A stretch of 64,000 nt of DNA, taken from contig NC_134950.1 in the NCBI RefSeq assembly GCF_965638725.1, positions 145,753,636 through 145,817,635 of the forward strand. Direction: 5' to 3'. The notes under the pieces were generated by a model. The model worked only from the letters and a program-made list of their open reading frames with translations, had not been told where the DNA came from and did not search any database. A program made the position numbers and the translations under genes. Shown one piece after another: positions 1 to 11,600 of the stretch; positions within the stretch are counted from its first letter, which is position 1, and the number at the start of each line of letters is the position of its first letter. The DNA comes from Aptenodytes patagonicus. Taxonomy: Eukaryota > Chordata > Aves > Sphenisciformes > Spheniscidae.

Positions 1-1582
1 GCAACACTGAACATGGGCACACATCTCACGTATGTAGCAACTGAAGTTACTTAAGATTTAACTCTAGCAGTATACTGCTAATTTCTGAGCATTTTGAACT
101 ATTGACAGTATCCCTTAAATTTAGCATCTACTCCGTTAAGGTTGACTATTCTTCCTTTTATTTGAAGAGGGCAGAACTGAGGTGGCAGACTGAAACAAAT
201 ATATCTGGTTCCTGCTCTCACGGGTCCCACTGTATTAAAAGTTGTCAATACTTGAGACTTTCAAAATATATTTCATCTTAAATCAAAGTTTTTCATGAAG
301 TTAAAAACATAAGCCTAGTGCAACTTTCATGGGCTTTCATACAATATACTAACGTTGATTTGGGGCTTCTGGGTGCTTGGTCACATATGTCCAAAAAAAA
401 AAAAAAAAAAAAAAAAAAGCTGAAAAGATCTGTAAATGTAAATTTAAGGCCACTTACAGCTCTTATCCTTCATAGGCGGCAGGAACCACTAACCCCAGGG
501 AATTCAGGCCATACAAGCACATCTCAGTGTTTGGAGTTGACCGGCTTGTAAAAAGTTTAGCGCAGAAAACTTTAACATTGGTATTTTAGTATGTGGCATT
601 TTTCCCATTCTGCTATTTAAATATTTTCATTGGTATACTGAGACTGTCGATATATAAAATTGGTCTTTATGTCCCTTAGCTAACATTTTTTTCATTTGAA
701 TTACTTGAGGATTTTTTTCTTACCATCATTAGTTGCAAAGACTTAAAAAACAATTTAAAATAAATTTTAAGAGACCAAGCTAACACACACCCAAATAGTA
801 ACAATGTGAAACTCAAACCATAGGTCAGTGTTGGCTTGCTCAGGAAATGAAGATACATTTCTGCCATAAGGATGCCAGGATGGCAAAGCCAAGTAACATT
901 AATTTTTAAATCTGTATCCAGCTTTCCAAGAAGTTTAACCCTTATATAAGCAAAGCTTAGCAGGAAGCTACATACATAGGCCCACATTTTAGATTCAGTT
1001 GAACAAAATTCCCTTAAAAGGTGACTGTTAAATAGAGTACCGCTTTGCGGATGATAGATTTCTCTTCAGACTAAAACCTAAGTAGATCACTCCTGTCCAG
1101 AGTAACAGAAAACTGTTAACTGCATCACTGACCAAGTTTAGTGTTTATTTGAAGGTAGGCTTAAATTATTTATGAAGCAAACAAAAACTGCAGTCACAGT
1201 TAACTAAATTAAACAAGTATATAAAGAGCTGGATGATTAAGAGTACGTCTTTTAACTCCTTTTCTGGAAAATAAGTTAGAAAATAAGAACACTAAAGGCA
1301 GCTTTCAGAAGTCAATTATTTGCTCACCAAAGTCGAAGATGACACGTAACTTGTGGTTTTGTCCCAAAATGAGCAATAATGTCTGAAGAACAGAGCACAG
1401 AAATGACGCATCAAATGGAAAGAAAACTTCCACTTTAAGATCTGATATAATTTAAAATAAATAAATACCATAATCCATAAAGTAAAACGAACATTTTATA
1501 GTTTTTTTTAAACTTCTTGTATGGGGTTCACAGACCTGAGAATACACCCAAAATAACTTGTCCAAAGTATTCCTTTAAAAAA
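1..1582 (-). other. GATAD1: Probable GATAD1 3'UTR / downstream sequence
   Basis: AT-rich sequence directly after the GATAD1 stop, with no other gene seen. Minus-strand AATAAA hexamers occur at 1149-1144 and 162-157, each followed in the plus strand by the same short context TTTATTTGAAG; either could be a polyadenylation signal, but neither is proven. A 26-base A run (T run on the gene strand) lies at 393-418. The mammalian 3'UTR is long, so the transcript may leave the window. Confidence 0.5.
393..418. repeat. Poly(A) run, 26 bases
   Basis: A pure A run on the plus strand. It gives an artificial poly-Lys stretch in translation. Confidence 0.95.
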
Positions 1583-1773
1583 TTATAAATTATTGGTAAC
1601 AGTTTCTTTAATGGAGATTGCAGGAGTAGGTCCCACATGAGTCCATATATAGCCCTTCTCTGGTCTTGTAGGAACAGTAGGGAAGGGAGATGATCGAGAT
1701 TTGAAATATTCCGAAGGTGCATGACAAACAAATTCTAAATATTCCATTTTCCTTGGGAGATCTTCTTCTGGTC
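1583..1773 (-). CDS. GATAD1: GATAD1 exon 5 (terminal coding exon)
   Basis: Encodes the C-terminal residues from GPEEDLPRKMEYLEF to the end (THVGPTPAISIKETVTNNL) and the TAA at 1585-1583. The acceptor CTAG at 1777-1774 is preceded by a T-rich tract on the minus strand. Confidence 0.95.
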
Positions 1774-4700
1774 CTAGAAAAAAAATAAACAATCTTCAAA
1801 GACAAAATTTAAAGGCATAAAATTGGGAGTATGCAGGACTTAAAAATATGCAACAACAGCCAACATCCCTTAGAGAATGTGACTTTTCAATCAATGACTT
1901 TCCTGGCGAAGTAGCCTCAAATACTAGGCAAGAAACCTCTACCTTTATTTTTGCTGGGCTGATTTCTGCCCCCCCAACGCCCCCTTTGAAGCATTCAGTT
2001 ATTTGAGTGAAGTATTTTAGTTAATATATTTTAAATAGATACTATTTGTGGCCTGCCTGTCAAAAGGACTTTTCTGAATTATTAATAATTTTATGATCAG
2101 TAGCAGAACACTCTCTATGCCAGCGCTTGCATGCTATGTATTTTAAGTACCCAAGATGAAGATCAGCTAATTCAGGTCACTTTAAAAGAAACAGCGTGGA
2201 CTGGTATATCAGATTTATACTGTAATAACTTTGATTCTATCTATGGAATAATAATTTGATCTTTAAAGTTGCAAGACTATAACTGTGCCCATGAGCACAA
2301 GTACTCAGATAATCGCACTCACTGCGGTAGTGCTAATCATATTATATACATAAGATAAAAACAAAAGGTTATTGAAGTAAACGAGATGCTTACAGGATTA
2401 GGGTCTAAAATGTGGAAATTGCATAAATTATCTTGACAAACTAAAAAGTTCATTTAAAAAAATACAACTCTGCATCAGTCTAGGCTCATATATGTAGTTG
2501 TATAAAACGAAGTCTTAAAGATTACCTATGATATAGGATGCTGGGTCAAAACAATCTTTGGGGCTGGCTTGCGTAGGAATGAGCCAGGTTAGTGCAGCAC
2601 TCTTTTCACAGTATTGGTCCTGAATAAACCCACGGATCTGAGCATAGTATGTTTTTCCATCCTGCTCATCAACCACTGAAACAACATCTCCAATTTGATA
2701 GTATACACCCTAGAAGACATACAAACGATAATTACATCAAACAATCTGATTTTAGAAGCTTCACTCTGTGATTCTGATTCATATCTTAAGTATCAGTATC
2801 TTAAATTATCCCAAATTACCCCAATCTTGAAAGACAGCCTTAATTCAGCCACACGCAAAAGAACGGTGGTGTAAGATAGAGTACTGTCTCACCTAAGCAG
2901 TCATCAGCACTGCTTGTGCACAATCACCACATGTCTAGGAGTCTGAGGCTACGCGCCTCCTCTCTGCAGAGCGGAGATGGTCTCATTCTGTCAGAAGTAG
3001 GAGAGTGCAACACCACCTTCTAGAAAAAGTAACTGTAGTAATTTCCCTGTGTGTGCAGGGAAAGCAGCTTTCTGTGTATGAAGAAGTTCACTCAGCTGAA
3101 TGCAAAGGAGTCCCAAACCACAGATCCACCTCCTGCCACCTTCCAGGTTGCTCTGTAATGTGTGAGGCTGCGCAGCAAAGGCAACTCACTTCATGTTATA
3201 ACAGCGTCGCACAGCACAATGCAGTGCCTGCACTATCAGTATGAGAGTTTGCCAAGCATCATCCAGGAGGGTTTTGTTTTTAAAACAGGTTTAAAAGACC
3301 TCAAAACCCCCAAACAATCCCCTTCTCAACAACACAGCAAAGTATCAAAATAGAAATATTTTGCATAAAGAGATCAGGTTAAATAAAACTTTTGACATAA
3401 TTCTTAGGAATTTCTGAAAAAAAAAAACCAAAAACACGCAAGAAAAGACATCAATTCTCTTCTGAACTAGTCAACAGCAAAAAGAGTCATCTGGGATGCA
3501 AGACACGAAGGTCTCTAGAGAGCATACAGAAGCTCAGTCTACCACTTCTCCTCTGGCTGTGCAGTCTCCCAGTGGCTATCCTGACCTTTTCTTTGGGGGA
3601 AAAGACATTTCAAATGGTTTGTTTGTATTACCGGGAAACAAAAGCAAATTTCAGAACTAAAACTAAACAAAACTAGAAAACACTAACACCTTGGCATGCT
3701 GGTAAAAATGCTCTCACACATGAATGTGAGAAGGCTAGCTTCTGCTTTCATTGCAATAGTCAACAGATCTTGTTCCCAAGGTGTTCGAGACTGCTTGCAC
3801 CCAGCACTGAAACGGGAGCCAGTTTAGATGTTAGGGCAGCACAACCCATCCCCTCTACAGGCAGTAATACTCTCTGTGCCTAAGGTAGGAAACCACACAA
3901 ATTTAAATAATCATCTATAGTCACTTTTGCTTGACCTCTGCAAGGTGAAAGTTGAAAGTTTAAAAACCTCAACTGCAATAATTACTAAGGAAACCAGATG
4001 CATCTTTTTCTTGGAAGAAAAAAATGGGACAATGACAACTATGTAAACTATCTTGCAAGACTTAATGGCAATGACATAATGTCATAAGGCAGAGCAAAAT
4101 CCTGCCCAAGTGCTAGGCAAGAAAGAACAGTTTCTGTGAATACATCCCTAGTGCTTTCACCGTCTGCGGTAATTTTTGAGATTGGAAATAGAAACAGCAA
4201 GACCTTTTTTGCAAACAAACTTGCATAAACCATACCTTATAAAAGATTGATTCTGCCGTAATTATAGTGGATACAGACTCAGGAGCCTTGATGGGCTAAG
4301 AAAAGAACACAGAAATGGAAAATCAAAAGCATTAAAACAAACCAACCATGTAATATAATTCCAGGTTGTTTTTTTTTTCCTTTTAGACAACATACTGATA
4401 CATTATCTTCTTAGAAAATTACTAAACACCAGAAACCGGGTACAAACATTTCAAACATTTGTACTTTAAATTGAAAACAGTAAGTTAACATTTTCATTCT
4501 CAGGATTTTAAGTGGAAAGGTAAGTATTAAATTCACATGACTGGTTTCTATTTACACAAAACTCCTTCCCTCAAGAAATGAAGGACGGGCTGCTGTGCGG
4601 ACCGGTGAATCACGCAGGCAGCCGTGCCCATACTACTGAGGAACAGACCGACTCCGACATTGATTACAACCACTTCCTACCCAGCTTTCAGTCTGATTTT

Positions 4701-5406
4701 GCGACAGGAGCTGCAAAACTCCGCGCTGGGGTCCAACGCGCCGGCAAGGTGAGCCCGGCGGGGGCCGGGCCGGCCGCGGCCCGTGGGCCCGCCGAGGGGA
4801 GGCGTTTCTTCAGGGGACGAGACAGGGCTCCAGGTCTGCCCCGCCCCGGCACAGGGCAGCCCGAGCCCGCCGGGGCCCTGCAGCCCGCCACTTCCCATCC
4901 CAGCCGCAAAAAGCCACACACCACCTTACGTTTTTTAACTTAAAGATGTGCCTCCTCCCCTTGCCCTTCGTGGAAACCTTCTTCTCCGCGGCGGGCGCTG
5001 ACTTGTACTTGGTGTTCCTCAGCCGCGCAGACCGCCGGTGGATCTCCTGCTTACTCTAGGGGAGGGGGGGAATCGCCGAATAAATACACGGAAGGACGCT
5101 GCCCCGGACGGGAGGGGTACGGCAAGCCCATCCCTGCCCGCCCCGTCGAGACCCGGTCTGGGCGAGGCGGCGGGGCCGGGCGCGGAGCTGGGGGCTCGGC
5201 GCCGCCGGGCTCACCTGCTTCCCGCCGCCGCCTCCGCCGTTGCTGTGCTGGGCGGCGGCCGAGGTGGTGGCGAAGGCGGCGGGCCCGGGCGGCGCGGAGC
5301 GGGCCGTGCAGTTGTTACACAGGATCTCGCCCTGTCCGCCCTTCTTCCACATGGAGGAGGACGTGCTGCGGCACACGCTGCAGGTGGGCTTCAGCCCCAG
5401 CGGCAT
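1583..5406 (-). CDS. GATAD1: GATAD1 coding span, 5 exons: GATA zinc finger domain-containing protein 1
   Basis: Seen: five minus-strand exons, 5406-5215, 5055-4930, 4295-4236, 2709-2526 and 1773-1583, join in frame with GT/AG junctions to 250 codons plus TAA. The product has a type IV GATA-like zinc finger (Cys9, Cys12, Cys30, Cys33; C-x2-C-x17-C-x2-C). A Gly/Ala-rich linker (about 38-63) and a basic segment (about 67-103) follow, then a conserved C-terminal region to residue 250. Family knowledge: GATAD1 is a nuclear protein found with H3K4me3 chromatin and SIN3/HDAC-KDM5A-type complexes; a missense change is linked to human dilated cardiomyopathy. The start is the first ATG in the CpG island and gives the family N-terminus MPLGLKPTCSVC. 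Recalled human length is 269; the difference falls mainly in the Gly/Ala linker. All residues of the finger are present, so the gene looks intact. Confidence 0.96.
1774..2525 (-). other. GATAD1 intron 4
   Basis: A 752-bp AT-rich intron. I see no repeat or gene in it. Confidence 0.85.
2526..2709 (-). CDS. GATAD1: GATAD1 exon 4
   Basis: Encodes residues 127-187 plus the first base of a Gly codon. It is the most conserved part of the protein after the finger, with GVYYQIGDVVSV and YAQIRGFIQDQYCEKSAAL. The acceptor CTAG and donor GTAATC agree with exons 3 and 5. Confidence 0.94.
2710..4235 (-). other. GATAD1 intron 3
   Basis: A 1,526-bp intron, the longest of the gene. The middle (about 2880-3240) is richer in G+C than its surroundings. 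I recognise no repeat family or RNA gene. Confidence 0.85.
4236..4295 (-). CDS. GATAD1: GATAD1 exon 3
   Basis: A 60-nt exon encoding residues 107-126 (PIKAPESVSTIITAESIFYK). The acceptor is TTAG at 4299-4296 and the donor is GTATGG from 4235. It is in phase 0 on both sides, so its skipping would keep the frame. Confidence 0.93.
4296..4929 (-). other. GATAD1 intron 2
   Basis: A 634-bp intron. The upstream part (about 4720-4929) is still CpG island; the rest is ordinary AT-rich sequence. Confidence 0.8.
4930..5055 (-). CDS. GATAD1: GATAD1 exon 2
   Basis: Encodes residues 65-106, starting SKQEIHRRSARLR and containing the lysine/arginine-rich KKVSTKGKGRR, a likely nuclear-localisation or nucleic-acid-contact segment (inference). 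The acceptor AG is at 5057-5056 and the donor GTAAGG starts at 4929. It lies within the CpG island, 159 bp from exon 1. Confidence 0.94.
5215..5406 (-). CDS. GATAD1: GATAD1 exon 1 (coding part)
   Basis: Encodes residues 1-64: the start codon (5406-5404), the whole zinc finger (Cys9 to Cys33) and the Gly/Ala/Ser-rich linker ending GGGGGGKQ. The donor GTGAGC begins at 5214. It ends on a codon boundary. The 5'UTR and start of transcription lie above 5406 but cannot be fixed from sequence. Confidence 0.95.
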
Positions 5407-5859
5407 CCTGCGGCCGGCGGCAGGGCCCGCGGCCCCTGGCAGCGAGACGGGGTGGACCGCGGCGCCAACACCGGCCCCGGCGCCGGCCCCTTCCCGCCGG
5501 CGGCGGATGTCGCTGCGGCGAGGCGAGGCGCGCCGGGAGGAGCGGGGCGGCCGGCCCTGCCCTCTGCTGGCTGCGGGGCCGCCCGCCGCCGGGGGGCGGC
5601 CGCGGACCGCCTCTCCTCGCCTCGCCTCACCTCAGCGCCCGCCGTGCCGAGGCCCGCGGGGCACCGCCTCCCGCCGGCGGCCGGGCCCGCCGCGCTTGGG
5701 CCCCGGCAGAGGCGGACGGCTGCGGCCTGGCCCGGCCCGGCCCTGCCGGCGGGGTTGGGGCCTCGGCTTGCCAGGGAGGTTTTAGAGCCAGAGCGGAGCT
5801 CCATGGGCCCGTGTCCTGGCAGCGTAAAGGCTGTTTCCCTCAGAAGTGGCAGACAGTGA

Positions 5860-8102
5860 GTGTTGGCTCTCGGACCCCAAAGAGAAGGAGTCCCTGTTCC
5901 AAGCAGGGCACATCTCTTGCCTCAGCAAAAACCGTGACAGAGAGAGCAGTGTCCTTGCCATCCTGGCGAAAGCCAGTGGCAGTCAAGGGGGAGACCCGAT
6001 GGGTGTAGCAAAGCACAGAAGCTGCCTCCTGTACCTGCTCCATTCCCATTTGCAGGGGGATGCTGGACTCCATCATCCAAAGATGTACAGCTGTCATCCT
6101 TCCTGCTCACCAGAAAATCAGAGCACAAGAGATGGTAGTCGTTTTGATTCAGGAGAATAGTGACTGTGAATCTTGCCCTCAACATACACCAGCTTTAGTC
6201 TTCATTAAGCCAACAGCCCCTTTTGCATGAACCCTCAGTCATGTATTGAATAATTTAAAAGGCTAGGGAATGAACGCATGTCTTTGTGAAGTTTTGCCAG
6301 CTAAATGCGGGAACCATGGATCTCGCAGTGGTTCCTCACCCTGATGCAACTTACATGGCCTCAAGCCATCCCTTATAGATGTTTCTCTAGTCTGATACCG
6401 AGAAAGAAATGCCCGCTCACACACAAAGATTTACAGCCTCTTAGTTTCCATGTGTCGCCATCATCCTTCATCCTTAGGTTTTATTTAAACCTTTGGTGCA
6501 AATTAAGTTGATTTCTTTTTGTCTTGTTCTCAGTGAACGCAAAGAACAAATAATTTTCTTCTTTAATAAGATTTTTTACATAGAGGAAAATGATCCTGCT
6601 AAAATCAAATTGTTATTTTATGTAAAATAGAGGCTATTTCATTCAATGGTATTATGGTAACAATTGCAAAATTAATAGACATAATTTGCAGGGATCTGTT
6701 TACAGATGCTCCACTCGCATGCAGCGTGCCGTGGCTGGAGGGCACAGTTCCCAGTTGTTACTGTCCCTGTGGCTTGCCTGGGTTGATACTGACTGATGGG
6801 CAGCTACACTTAACCTCTTGCACTCCTTTCTTTCACACCAGCTTTGACTTTCTTGTCTCAGGTGCCAAATTTATTTCTGCGTTTTGATTTAAATCCTATT
6901 TTACCTTCATCTTTCAAACTGTTCATAGTTCTTGGGTTGTTATTTTTTTTCTCTGCTTCTTTAATCCATCCCTCTGTAGTTTTATGTGATTATCTGGCAG
7001 ATCAGTGACCTTGCAGAGACCTTTAAACTCTTCCCACTACTTTTCTTGCAGCTTCTGTCTGCGTTCCTTCCTAACCGCCCTCAGAAGTTCTCTACTGCTG
7101 GGGCCCCCTCAGTGCTGTCACGTTGGCATAGCATCACTGGTCTGCATAGAAATGGGGTGGAAATGAGTGATGGTGTCCATTTCTGTGCAGGTAAGTGCCT
7201 AATACTTTGTGAAGGTTTCTATTCTGTGAATTTGATAAGATACAGTGTTAATGGATAACATGTATATTTGGGTTTTTTCAACTCCAGTTTTACTGTAGCC
7301 TTTTTACCATCTTCCCGACTCCCAGCTTCTTCCCTTTTCGTCTTTCCAAAACAATGCTGCAGAGTCTTTTCCTCTTCTGCCACAAATGTAGGATGCATCT
7401 ATTTTACATATATCTGTATATTCTAATTCTAATGCTACTGTATATTGTTCTGATAACTTATCCACTGTGATTTTTTCTTCTGCTTTTAAATAACTTGAAT
7501 GAAAAAAATCCTCAAGCTGTATGAAACCTAATTTGAGCTAATTCAGTGGGTTTTAGCCAGCCATATTTATGTAATGTTGGCAGAAAAGAGTTTTAATTCA
7601 GTATTTCTTGACAAAGTGCGGCTTCATTAATGACTGTCATTTCCATGGAACGTCGATAATTGACACCTTGGTATTACAGTGCACTTAGTATGATTATTCC
7701 GTTGGCCTTGTGAAAGACCATTAGAGTTACCGTGACAGAGAGGCAGGGATTGCTGTTAGTGCTGTGTGATCACTCCCTACCTAGCCTGAAAGGTAACAGA
7801 AAGAGCAGTGGTTAGGATATGTTGCCAAAAATTGAAAACAGCATGTCTTTTAGTTTAGTTACGCCCAATAAAATTAGCATGGGTTAACTTTTTTTGTTAC
7901 TTGATACTTAACTCTTTATGTAGGCAATAGCTGAAATATTCTGATTTGAGAGTTGCTGAATACCCAGTAGTTATGGGTAGCAGGGGACGGGGGCTCAGGA
8001 CTTCTTAAAAGTACCCCTCTCTAGGGGATCCCAAGTTTGACAACGTTGATCCTAAATTTTGAGCATCCTTTACAGTTCCCTGATTCTCCTTAATAGAAGT
8101 AG
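5860..8102. other. Intergenic sequence upstream of GATAD1
   Basis: Unique-looking sequence between the CpG island and the first LTR. The open frames in it are short and unrelated to families I know. I see no repeat or RNA gene that I can support. Confidence 0.6.
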
Positions 8103-8107
8103 ACTCC

Positions 8108-8683
8108 TGTCCTGGTTTTGGCAGGGATAGAGTTAATTTCCTTCCTAGTAGCTGGTACAGTGCTGTGTTTGGGATTTAGGGTGAGAACAATGTTGATAAC
8201 ACACCGATGTTTTAGTTGTTGCCAGGTAATGCTTACACTAGCCAAGGACTTCTCAGCTTCCCATGCTCTACCGACTGAGAAGGCTGGAGGTGCACAAGAA
8301 GCTGGGAGGGGGCACAGCCAAACTGGCCAAAGGGACATTCCATACCATGTGGCGTCATGCTCAGTACATAAACTGGGGAAAGCTGGCCGGGGGGGCCGCT
8401 GCTCGGGGACTGGCTGGGCATCGGTCGGCAGGTGGTGAGCAATTGCATTGTGCACCACTTGCTTTGTGTATTATTATTATTATTATTATTACATCATCAT
8501 CATCATTATTATTGCTATTATTATTTTATTTCCATTATTAAACTGTTTTTATCTCAACCCACGAGTTTTTCTCACTTCTACTCTTCCAATTCTCTCCCCC
8601 ATCCCACCGGGGGTGGGGGGTGGGGGGGGAGTGAGCAAGCAGCTGCATGGTGCTCAGTTGCCGACTGAGGTTAAACCACGACA
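8108..8683 (+). mobile_element. Solo LTR of an avian endogenous retrovirus, copy 1
   Basis: A 576-bp LTR beginning TGTCCTGG and ending CCACGACA, flanked by the perfect 5-bp target duplication ACTCC (8103-8107 and 8684-8688). No internal retroviral genes are attached, so it is a solo LTR left by recombination between two LTRs. Promoter-like motifs: TGGCGTCA (8350-8357, a one-base variant of a CRE) and TACATAAA (8365-8372, degraded TATA). ATTAAA at 8537-8542 is the likely polyadenylation hexamer, after an ATT/ATC repeat (about 8470-8535). A 5-bp duplication fits ERVL-type elements; the family name is not certain. It lies between GATAD1 and ANKIB1. Confidence 0.9.
8470..8535 (+). repeat. ATT/ATC trinucleotide repeat inside LTR copy 1
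   Basis: An imperfect (ATT)n stretch with an internal CATCATCAT section, just before the LTR polyadenylation hexamer. The same position carries ATT repeats of other lengths in copies 2 and 3. Translating it gives artificial tyrosine and isoleucine runs. Confidence 0.85.
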
Positions 8684-8688
8684 ACTCC

Positions 8689-11600
8689 CTTTGAAGCTGA
8701 AGGGGGTTGAAAGGCAACTATTAGCCTGTAGCCTGATTGGAATTGGAAATGCCCGATTTAGCTGAGGGATTTTGCATGGTGCAAGCTCAGCTAAAGCTGG
8801 GGAGTAGATTATTTTCTTCCAATTAATGCGTATTTCCACTTTATTTTTGCCTCAGTAAAAGAAAGGGACACTCTTGGCTAAGCTCTTTGGAGTCATCAGA
8901 ACACATCTCTGCTCTGAGGGACTTCAAATGTAAACAGACAGGACAGAGAAGTGGAGAAAACAAAACGTTGGCTCCACCTGGGGAGCGGGAGTGTGAAGGT
9001 TAGTGACACGCTGGCTGTTGGTGCAGAATCATTTCTTCTTGGGAGCTTTAGGGGAGGGTGTTGGTTATTTATTGGAAGTGATGCACATCCACACAGACTC
9101 TGTGCATCTCCTGCTTAAGTAGTTGAATTGTTCTGCAGTGGATTCAACTGCATTGCTTCCTCTTAGCTTCCTACTGCTATCCTATAGTCTGCTGGCTCAC
9201 ATCTGAAGAATCTTTTATTCTAATTTTCTGTGTGTCACTGTTCCACAGTCAGCTGCAGAGGATGCACCTGGAGTGCTTCTCCAGAAATATTTGCGTTGTA
9301 AATAGGTGTAATTTGGTAGGAATCTGACTGACTGGTGCACTTTGCATTTCCACATGGTCCTGTACTAAGGTTCTGTACTTACTAGGTCTCTTGTGAGAAA
9401 AGCAGGTTTTATTCTCTGAATTCCCATAGCCAAAAATGATTCTTGAATGTATTGCACAATTATCACTTGCATAAGTAGCATGCATCTATCTTTGCAACTT
9501 CTGAGTCTTAATTACTCATTTAAGTGTGTGGTAGAGCCAAGAACTACCCCCAGATTTTGTGAGGTCTTTGGTTTTTGGCCCCATGGTACATGGCTAGGGC
9601 AAGCAATGGCAGAGATAACGTATCATGAGCACAAGTACTTCGTTCTTTTAAAGCATGTTAAAGCTGTCTCTCGAACTACTTGATTTGTACTCTAAAATGC
9701 TTCTGTGATACATGAACAGCAAAAATACACCTTTTAACAAAAGTTAGTATTTCTGCACTTGTGCTTTGTCATTTCAGGCTCTCAGGACTTATTCTTGTAA
9801 CAGTTGACAGTTTTTCGCTGTTTATCTTCTTGCAAATAGGGATTCTGTAGTACAGGCTTTCTGCCTAACAGGTTATCTTTACAGGTTACTGTTTCTGCTT
9901 AATTTGAGACAGTTCTTAAGGATCTAACGCTTCGAGCTGTTTTAACATAAGTCTTTGAGCAGAATTTGAACTAGTGGTCCCAGCTAAACTGCATGCCACT
10001 AAAAATACTTTAGACTTGATTTTTAGCCTTCACGATGCTGATGCAATACGATGCTCCTTGGGCGCAACCTCACTTGTGACTTTGGGATTATCTCTCTTTG
10101 CACTAGTGACAAAAGTAGGTACTGCTGTTAACTGTGACTAAGGAAGTTCATTTTCTTTATGTATGTTTTTTGTTACATCATGTTTTCATGTCTCCATCAT
10201 AAGCCAGTATGACAGATGCAAGTCAACGCCGATTCCTAAAGGCACACACGCACATTCTCACTGTGCATGTAAATTAACTTGTTAATCACACACTTTCTCT
10301 TCATTTAATTAGTAAAAATACATAAAGGAGATCTGCCAGCTGTATGATTTCATACTAAGTGCAAACCAACCTCAGTTATTTACCATTGCCAGTTTGTTAC
10401 TGTTTTACACTTAGATTTCAAAAACATGACAGGTTTGTCCTTTTCAGTCAGCTGCACTTAACAAGTTACTTGGGATTGTCATTGTAGTATTTTTTAATGA
10501 ACTTTTCCTCGGGGTAGGCAGCTCCCCACCCCTCTGCTTCTGATGCAGCCTCAGCTGCATTTTTTAAAGTGGTGCTTAAGTCCTTCCGGGGCTGTAGTTC
10601 TATATATTGCATGGGGAGTCCCTGTTTCTGAGGAACTGTGTAGTTAGAGCCTTTCCAGACTCCTGAAAGGTGGCAGGCTCATGGTGTAATTCTGTGACTT
10701 TTTGTCTCTTCATACACTAGTCAAAGGACCTGCTGTAGTAGGCAATAAACTGAGCCTGAGTTTCATTTGTTACCTCCAGTGGGACTTCACTATAGTACTG
10801 AGACTGTTCCTGGTTCTGATCTTAGCACCTGTGGCCTTTGGCATTCTTTGTGACACCCTGCAATGGCAAGTATACTTGTGAGTACATAAGGCAATTGTGA
10901 GTATGCCTCATTTTTCATGAAGCTTTGCAGCACGTTGATCTATTTGTTGGATTCTGCAACCAGTTCAAACTTGCCAAGGATATTCTTCCATGGTTTAGTC
11001 CGTGAGTTTTTCCTACAGTCCCTGTTTTATTCCTCGTCTGGCTCCGTTTAGTGAACTTCAACCTTCCTCTACTTTGTTATTACAAAGGAACATAGAACTA
11101 CACTCATCCTTATTTGAGTTCACCGAAGTTTCTTCAAGATGAAACTGGACTGCTGTGCTGCATTGATATAGCAGAAGCCCTGTACTCAAGCAAAACTTAT
11201 AAGGGCTGACAGGCATGAAAATAGCAATGTAATTGGAAATTATAAGAGGACAGATTTTCTTTATATAACAAATTGCTATTATGTTTCAGTGGAAAGATTT
11301 CCAATGTGAGTCTACAGAGCAGAATAAGATCATTTATGAAAAACGTTTTGTCCTTTGTTTTTTTAACAGTAGTTACAAATAGGTTATGTCCTATTGGAAC
11401 AGTAGTCTTCAGTGGTTTGATAGTCTATTCAAAGTGCATCTCTGGTGTTATCTCACCCACTTACCTAGTTTAAATCTCTAACTCTATTTTGGAGAAGACC
11501 TGGAGCAGAAAGTGCAAAAATCCATCAAGACTGGCTGTGTATCAAGGGAAAGTTACTTCATCTAAATATCTTACATATCTCCTTGTATAATGAATAAACG

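Larger units (their letters stand above)
4715..5800. promoter_or_regulatory. CpG island promoter of GATAD1
   Basis: A very GC-rich, CpG-dense block in otherwise AT-rich DNA, covering GATAD1 exons 1-2 and about 400 bp upstream of the ATG. I see no clear TATA box near the expected start, consistent with a dispersed housekeeping promoter. The edges were judged by eye. Such promoters commonly fire in both directions, and a good plus-strand splice donor follows at 5856. Confidence 0.85.

Noticed and set aside
676-987. Minus-strand 103-codon frame downstream of GATAD1 with hydrophobic stretches
   Set aside because: It lies in the probable 3'UTR. Hydrophobicity follows from AT-rich codons; no known family.
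5038-5859. Plus-strand 273-codon open frame, and others overlapping it on both strands
   Set aside because: It lies in the CpG island opposite GATAD1 exons 1-2. The translation is Ala/Gly/Pro/Arg low complexity; GC-rich DNA lacks stop codons by composition.
8090-8765. Several open frames across LTR copy 1, and the like in copies 2-4
   Set aside because: They are chance frames in non-coding LTR sequence. The Tyr/Ile/Leu runs are the ATT repeat in translation.
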